A stretch of 37,996 bases of DNA from an uncultured SAR116 cluster alpha proteobacterium (GTDB lineage Bacteria; Pseudomonadota; Alphaproteobacteria; Puniceispirillales; Marisalimonadaceae): contig CABYBQ010000011.1 of assembly GCA_902517275.1 (NCBI GenBank), positions 1 to 37,996 on the forward strand, read 5' to 3'. A model generated the notes under the pieces. It was not told the DNA's origin. It did not search any database and saw only the letters and a program-made list of their open reading frames with translations. The position numbers were made by a program, and so were the translations under genes. Positions 33,320 through 37,996 of the stretch are shown here, piece after piece. The first letter of the stretch is position 1. The number at the start of each line of letters is the position of its first letter.

Positions 33320-35742
33320 TGGATGACGTAAAAACCCCATCACGAGAAGAAAGAAAAAGTGCATTAAGCGGTCTTGGTACTTCTAGAAAAAGAGTTGAAG
33401 ATGCTAGATTTACCCAAGGTAAAGGTAATTATGTAGACGATATAAAGCTAAAAGGAATGCTTTTTGGTGACTTTGTAAGATCACCAGTTGCACATGCACG
33501 AGTAAAGAACATTGAGACAAGCGCTGCTCTAGCCTTGCCTGGTGTACATGCGGTGCTAACAGCAGCTGATTTAGAGCCACTAGGTCTGCATTGGATGCCA
33601 ACCCTTGCAGGTGACAAACAAATGGTTCTTGCAGATGGTAAAGTTCTTTTCCAAGGGCAAGAAGTAGCCTTTGTAGTTGGAGATGATAGATATGCAGTAG
33701 CCGATGGTGTTTCCCTAGTCGAAGTTGAATACGAGGAGTTGCCAGTAGTAACTGATCCTTTTAAAGCTGAATTAAAAGATGCACCTATATTAAGAGAAGA
33801 CATTGCAGATCAGAAAGAAGGTGCACATGGAGCTAGAAGGCACCCAAATCACATTTTTACATGGGAAGCAGGTGAAAAAGAAGAAACTGATAAAGTATTA
33901 GAAGAAGCGGAAGTTGTCGCAGATGAAATGGTTTATTATCATAGAACTCATCCATGTCCTCTTGAGACATGCGGTTGTGTTGCTTCTATGGATAAAGTTA
34001 ATGGCAAACTAACTGTATGGGGTACTTTTCAAGCCCCACATGCCGTAAGAACGGTAGCATCATTAATTTCAAGTATTCCAGAGCATAACATTAGAATTAT
34101 TTCTCCAGATATTGGTGGAGGATTTGGAAATAAAGTAGGTGTTTATCCGGGTTATGTTTGTTCAATTGTCGCATCAATTGTAACTGGTGTTCCAATCAAG
34201 TGGGTTGAAGACAGAATGGACAACTTAATGGCTACTGCTTTCGCAAGAGATTACTGGATGCATGGTAAAATTTCAGCAACAAAAGAAGGAAAAATTACCG
34301 GGTTATGGTGTCACACTACAGCTGATCACGGAGCATTTGATGCATGTGCTGATCCTACTAAATTTCCAGCTGGGTTTATGAATATTTGTACTGGATCTTA
34401 TGATATTCCAGTTGCCTATTTAGCTGTTGATGGTGTTTACACAAACAAGGCACCTGGTGGAGTTGCTTACAGATGCTCATTTAGAGTGACTGAAGCTTCT
34501 TATTTTATAGAAAGAATGATTGAGGTACTTGCACAGAAACTTGGAATGGACTCTGCTGAACTCCGTTCTAAGAATTTTATTAAAAAAGAGCAATTCCCCT
34601 ATACATCAGCTCTTGGTTGGGAATATGATTCAGGCGATTATCATCAAGCTTGGGAAAAAGCTATGAAATCTGTGAATTATAAACAATTAAGAGAAGATCA
34701 AGCAAAACAATTACAATTATTTAAAGACGGAAAATCGCGAAAATTGATGGGCATTGGTCTTAGTCACTTCACTGAGATAGTAGGCGCTGGTCCCGTTAAA
34801 AATTGTGATATCCTAGGTTTAGGTATGTTTGATGCTTGTGAAATAAGAATTCATCCAACAGGTTCAGCAATTGCAAGACTAGGAACAATTTCTCAAGGGC
34901 AAGGTCACGCAACCACATTTGCTCAAATATTAGCATCTGAAATTGGTATTCCAGCTTCTGACATCACATTAGAAGAAGGTGACACAGATACCGCCCCTTA
35001 TGGACTAGGGACTTATGGATCTCGTTCCACACCAGTCGCTGGAGCAGCAACTGCCATGGCTGGTAGAAAAATAAGGGCAAAGGCACAAATGATTGCAGCT
35101 TATTTACTAGAAGTTCACGACGATGATTTAGAATGGGATGTTGATAGATTTTCAGTCAAAGGTGCACCTGAAAAATTCAAAACTATGAAAGAGATTGCAT
35201 TTGCGTCTTATAATCAGGCCATACCTGGTGTGGAACCAGGTTTAGAAGCAGTTAGTTATTATGATCCACCGAATATGACTTATCCAAACGGAGCCTATGT
35301 AGTAGTTATGGAAATTGATGTGGACACCGGGGTAAGTGACATAAAACAAGTTTACGCTCTTGACGATTGTGGTACTCGAATAAATCCAATGATTATCGAA
35401 GGCCAGGTTCACGGTGGATTAACAGAAGCTCTAGCCATATCTATGGGACAGGAAATTGCTTATGATGAGCAAGGTAATGTCATGACAGGTACTTTGATGG
35501 ACTTTTTTATTCCAACTGCTTGGGAAACACCAAATTACGAAACTGATTATACAGAAACACCAAGTCCGCATCATCCTATAGGTGCAAAGGGTGTAGGTGA
35601 AAGTCCTAATGTAGGTGGAGTGTCTGCTTTTTCAAATGCTGTACATGACGCTTTTAAACCATTTGGATTAACTCAGGCACATATGCCTCATGATCATTGG
35701 AGAGTTTGGAAGATTGCTAAAGATCTTGGACTTCATAGTTAG
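33319..35742 (+). CDS. coxL: Aerobic carbon monoxide dehydrogenase, large (molybdenum) subunit, form I
   Basis: Catalytic subunit that oxidises CO with water to CO2 at a Mo-Cu site bound to molybdopterin cytosine dinucleotide. The 807-residue protein carries the form I signature Ala383-Y-R-C-S-F-R389; Cys386 would hold the copper-bridging sulfur and corresponds to Cys388 of the Oligotropha enzyme. The catalytic Glu is Glu761 in GAKGVGESPNVGG. The cofactor-binding blocks DIGGGFGNKVGVYPGY and GTISQGQGHATTFAQI are also present. Form II enzymes have AYRGAGR instead, so true CO oxidation is expected. The first few hundred bases include a patch of near 50% GC, unusual for this genome. Confidence 0.96.
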   Translation: MDDVKTPSREERKSALSGLGTSRKRVEDARFTQGKGNYVDDIKLKGMLFGDFVRSPVAHARVKNIETSAALALPGVHAVLTAADLEPLGLHWMPTLAGDKQMVLADGKVLFQGQEVAFVVGDDRYAVADGVSLVEVEYEELPVVTDPFKAELKDAPILREDIADQKEGAHGARRHPNHIFTWEAGEKEETDKVLEEAEVVADEMVYYHRTHPCPLETCGCVASMDKVNGKLTVWGTFQAPHAVRTVASLISSIPEHNIRIISPDIGGGFGNKVGVYPGYVCSIVASIVTGVPIKWVEDRMDNLMATAFARDYWMHGKISATKEGKITGLWCHTTADHGAFDACADPTKFPAGFMNICTGSYDIPVAYLAVDGVYTNKAPGGVAYRCSFRVTEASYFIERMIEVLAQKLGMDSAELRSKNFIKKEQFPYTSALGWEYDSGDYHQAWEKAMKSVNYKQLREDQAKQLQLFKDGKSRKLMGIGLSHFTEIVGAGPVKNCDILGLGMFDACEIRIHPTGSAIARLGTISQGQGHATTFAQILASEIGIPASDITLEEGDTDTAPYGLGTYGSRSTPVAGAATAMAGRKIRAKAQMIAAYLLEVHDDDLEWDVDRFSVKGAPEKFKTMKEIAFASYNQAIPGVEPGLEAVSYYDPPNMTYPNGAYVVVMEIDVDTGVSDIKQVYALDDCGTRINPMIIEGQVHGGLTEALAISMGQEIAYDEQGNVMTGTLMDFFIPTAWETPNYETDYTETPSPHHPIGAKGVGESPNVGGVSAFSNAVHDAFKPFGLTQAHMPHDHWRVWKIAKDLGLHS

Positions 35743-35760
35743 TCTAGCTGATAAACAAAA

Positions 35761-36630
35761 ATGCAATGGCAAAATATTAAGAAGTATCTATATGATTTAG
35801 ATTATATAGCATCAGATGAATTAGCTATGAGTATTCACATAGCCTCAAGTCTTGGTAGACCTTTATTATTAGAAGGTGAGGCAGGTATTGGAAAAACTGC
35901 CCTCGCCATTGCTTTATCTAAATTACATGAAACTAGTCTTATAAGATTGCAATGTTACGAAGGTCTTGATTCTACCTCAACAATCTATGAATGGAATTAT
36001 CAAAAACAATTACTTGCAATTCGTTCTAACGAAACCAAAAGTAACAATGAAATAGATATTGATAACCACATATTTTCTAGAGATTTTCTTTTGGAAAGAC
36101 CTTTATTAAAGGCAATAACTCAAAAGAAATCACCTGTTCTCCTCATTGACGAAATCGACAGAGCTGACGAAGAGTTTGAAGCGTATCTTCTAGAAATTTT
36201 GTCGGAGTTTCAGGTGTCTATACCTGAATTTGGTACGATAAAAGCTACATCAAAGCCAATTGTAATTATAACGTCTAACAGTACTAGAGATTTGTCTGAT
36301 GCGTTAAGAAGAAGGTGCATTTATAATTATGTATACTACCCAAAAAAAGAACTTGAGCTTCAAATATTGCAAAAAAAAATGCCGGATATTGAATTAGAAT
36401 TATCAAAACAAATTGTTAGCTTTGTCCAAAATTTAAGAATGGAAGACTTAGAAAAAAAACCTGGTATAGCAGAAACTTTAGACTGGGCTGCCGCTATATC
36501 AGGATTGGGATTAAAGGATTTATCTGAAAATCATGAAATCTTACATTCAACTTTGGTCTGTTTGTTAAAAACAGAAGCTGACAAGGCAATTATTTCTTTA
36601 GAAACTAGTCAGAAATTAGCTAAAGTATAA
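35761..36630 (+). CDS. coxD: CoxD, MoxR-type AAA+ ATPase for CO dehydrogenase maturation
   Basis: A 289-residue AAA+ ATPase. Walker A is EGEAGIGKTALA (Gly39-Thr46), Walker B is VLLIDEIDRADEEFEAYLLE (Asp130-Glu131), sensor 1 is IVIITSNSTRDLSDALRRRC with the arginine finger. In Oligotropha, CoxD helps assemble the Mo-Cu centre, acting with CoxE on apo-CoxL. It starts 18 bases behind coxL and is followed by coxE after one base. The absence of a clear Shine-Dalgarno suggests coupling to coxL translation. Confidence 0.92.
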   Translation: MQWQNIKKYLYDLDYIASDELAMSIHIASSLGRPLLLEGEAGIGKTALAIALSKLHETSLIRLQCYEGLDSTSTIYEWNYQKQLLAIRSNETKSNNEIDIDNHIFSRDFLLERPLLKAITQKKSPVLLIDEIDRADEEFEAYLLEILSEFQVSIPEFGTIKATSKPIVIITSNSTRDLSDALRRRCIYNYVYYPKKELELQILQKKMPDIELELSKQIVSFVQNLRMEDLEKKPGIAETLDWAAAISGLGLKDLSENHEILHSTLVCLLKTEADKAIISLETSQKLAKV

Positions 36631-36631
36631 T

Positions 36632-37825
36632 ATGCTTAAACCTACAAAATTTCTATTAAGGTCGTCCAAAACTTCTAGGTTGTTAGACTTCAGTCATCAC
36701 ATGTTTGCTAACGGTTTTAACACTTCCTTTGATCAGGTAACTCAGTCTCTTAATGGTTTGCAAAATATTGATTTGTCTAAAATACAAGAATGGAAAAACG
36801 CTCTTAAATCTATTTATTGTTACAATTTTGATACATATGAAAAATTTGATGAATTGTTCGATTCCTTCTGGACAAATGAAGGAAGAAAAAAAACAAATAT
36901 CCAAAGACAAAATAATAATAAAAATAACGATTCAATTAATACTCGAAGTATTTTAGCCCCTCCTGAGCAAGGTACACTTGACAATGAATCAACAAATAAA
37001 TCTGTGACTAATAACGAAAATGAAATGGAAGCTTCTAGCAATGCAGTGTCTAAAATAACTGCCAGTTTTATAGAAAACAAAAAGAAAACAGATTTAAAAG
37101 AATTAATTGATTCTGATTTACAAAAAAGGATACATTCAGCTGTTTTGAAAATAGCTAAGTCAATTAAACATAAAAGATCAAGACGATTAATAGTAGATAG
37201 AAAAGGTGTTAAATTAGACTTAAGGAAAATTGTTAGTAAATCATTACCTTATGAAGGGTATCCTATTAAACTGTATAAAAAAAGTAAGCCTAAAAAGCCG
37301 ATGAGAATAGTAACCATATTAGATATATCGGGATCTATGAAGGTATATAGTCAGATTTTTTTAACTTTTGTCAAAGGTTTGGTAGGAGTTGATCAATCTG
37401 CAGATGTATATTTGTTTCACACCAGATTGATGAGAGTTACAGAATATCTCAAAGATAATGACACTTTAAATGCGGTTAATAGGATTTCTTTAATTACAGA
37501 GGGATTTTCGGGTGGTACTAAAATTGGAAAGTCATTAAAAGAATTTAATAATGTTTATTCAAAAAACCAAGTTAATGGTAGAACAGTTGTTATTATTATT
37601 TCTGATGGTTATGACACAGGAAGTCCAAAAATTGTTTCGCAAGAACTTGAAAAATTAAAAAAGAGAAATTGTAAAATAATATGGCTAAATCCTCTTCTTG
37701 GATGGGAGAATTATGAACCAGTTGCTGCTAGCATGAAAGAAGCATCTTCGTATTTAGATTTATTTGCCCCTTGTAGTACTATCGAAGATTTAGAAAATTT
37801 AGAAAAAGAATTATGTATGATATGA
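36632..37825 (+). CDS. coxE: CoxE, von Willebrand factor A domain protein for CO dehydrogenase maturation
   Basis: A 397-residue partner of CoxD. The C-terminal VWA domain has the MIDAS start IVTILDISGSMKVYS (Asp231, Ser233, Ser235), the GGTKIGKSL threonine element and VVIIISDGYDTGSP. A poorly ordered linker of about residues 86-160, rich in Asn, Ser and Lys (QRQNNNKNND and on), separates it from a helical N-terminal region. MoxR-VWA pairs act as metal-centre chaperones, here for copper or sulfur insertion into CoxL. Its stop overlaps the coxF start as ATGA. Confidence 0.92.
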   Translation: MLKPTKFLLRSSKTSRLLDFSHHMFANGFNTSFDQVTQSLNGLQNIDLSKIQEWKNALKSIYCYNFDTYEKFDELFDSFWTNEGRKKTNIQRQNNNKNNDSINTRSILAPPEQGTLDNESTNKSVTNNENEMEASSNAVSKITASFIENKKKTDLKELIDSDLQKRIHSAVLKIAKSIKHKRSRRLIVDRKGVKLDLRKIVSKSLPYEGYPIKLYKKSKPKKPMRIVTILDISGSMKVYSQIFLTFVKGLVGVDQSADVYLFHTRLMRVTEYLKDNDTLNAVNRISLITEGFSGGTKIGKSLKEFNNVYSKNQVNGRTVVIIISDGYDTGSPKIVSQELEKLKKRNCKIIWLNPLLGWENYEPVAASMKEASSYLDLFAPCSTIEDLENLEKELCMI

Positions 37826-37996
37826 CAAATAATGATGAAAAATTAAATTTTGAAAATGTTTTGAAAACTCTTGAAAAAAAGGGATCTTCTTTTGTAATTG
37901 CTACTGTCATTAGAACTATGTCGTCAACTGCTGCAAAACCTGGCATGAAAGCGATAATATCAAACAAAGGCGAAATATTATCAGGTTGGCTTGGAG
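37822..37996 (+). CDS. coxF: CoxF, XdhC-family maturation protein (5' fragment)
   Basis: Only about 58 residues are visible before the window ends. The peptide SFVIATVIRTMSSTAAKPGMKAIISNKGEILSGWLG matches the N terminus of CoxF/XdhC proteins, where A-T-V-x-R-T-x-x-x-x-A-A-K-x-G is conserved in CoxF. ATG 37822 overlaps the coxE stop (ATGA); an in-frame ATG at 37813 is possible. It completes the order M-S-L-D-E-F known from form I CO dehydrogenase clusters. The rest, and any coxG, lie beyond the window. Confidence 0.88.
   Translation, partial: MTNNDEKLNFENVLKTLEKKGSSFVIATVIRTMSSTAAKPGMKAIISNKGEILSGWLG

Noticed and set aside
33429-33803. 124-residue minus-strand open frame inside coxL
   Set aside because: It lies antisense to a strongly conserved domain in the local GC-rich patch; no ribosome site, and composition explains the open frame.

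Overview
The window is AT-rich and densely coded. It most likely comes from a chromosome of a free-living, aerobic, probably marine alphaproteobacterium with a small AT-rich genome. Pointers are the IalB-family gene beside rlmN, the YqaA-DsbB-Coq7 run, ATP-type PEP carboxykinase, two ubiquinone-related oxygenase genes (coq7 and an FAD monooxygenase), exported proteins and RND efflux. The exact clade cannot be fixed from the sequence alone. No insertion sequence, phage gene, CRISPR array or rRNA was seen. The only RNA gene found is tRNA-Leu(CAA).

Layout. 1-4236 (+): end of a biotinylated carboxylase subunit, then methylmalonyl-CoA mutase and propionyl-CoA synthetase, a propionate-to-succinyl-CoA route. 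4237-6813: quinone oxidoreductase (-), a 75-aa unknown (+) and argG (-). 6814-9563 (+): a 278-base AT-rich gap, an IalB-family secreted protein whose signal peptide is out of frame with the mature domain, rlmN and a Bax-inhibitor-1 membrane protein. A bidirectional hairpin terminator follows. 9612-11268 (-): FAD monooxygenase overlapping an exported glutathione peroxidase. 11482-19413 (+): pckA, an RND adaptor/pump pair and typA. 19410-20964 (-): mocA-like and xdhC-like molybdenum cofactor genes. 21069-25261: bioY (+), three unrecognised minus-strand genes including a secreted Ig-like repeat protein, then psd-pssA (+). 25276-30036: P1-family peptidase, MFS transporter, moaA, esterase and HNH protein. 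30051-31654 (-): coq7, dsbB and yqaA. 31741-31825: tRNA-Leu. 31947-37996 (+): coxM-coxS-coxL-coxD-coxE-coxF, cut by the window end.

How it fits together. The cox cluster encodes a form I aerobic CO dehydrogenase: CoxL carries the AYRCSFR active-site signature with the catalytic Cys and Glu in place, CoxS has all eight cluster cysteines and CoxM has both FAD motifs. CoxD, CoxE and CoxF are its usual maturation factors. The XdhC-like, MocA-like and MoaA genes 4-12 kb upstream can supply and modify the molybdenum cofactor. CO would then give electrons to the quinone pool while carbon comes from organic compounds: propionyl-CoA enters as succinyl-CoA, and PckA links the TCA cycle to gluconeogenesis. 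BioY fits a need for biotin by the carboxylase, and the mutase implies a need for B12.

The most unusual items are the one-base frame break in the IalB-family gene, at a six-T run; the block of unrecognised genes at 21708-23644; and a sharp local GC rise at the start of coxL just downstream of the tRNA gene.
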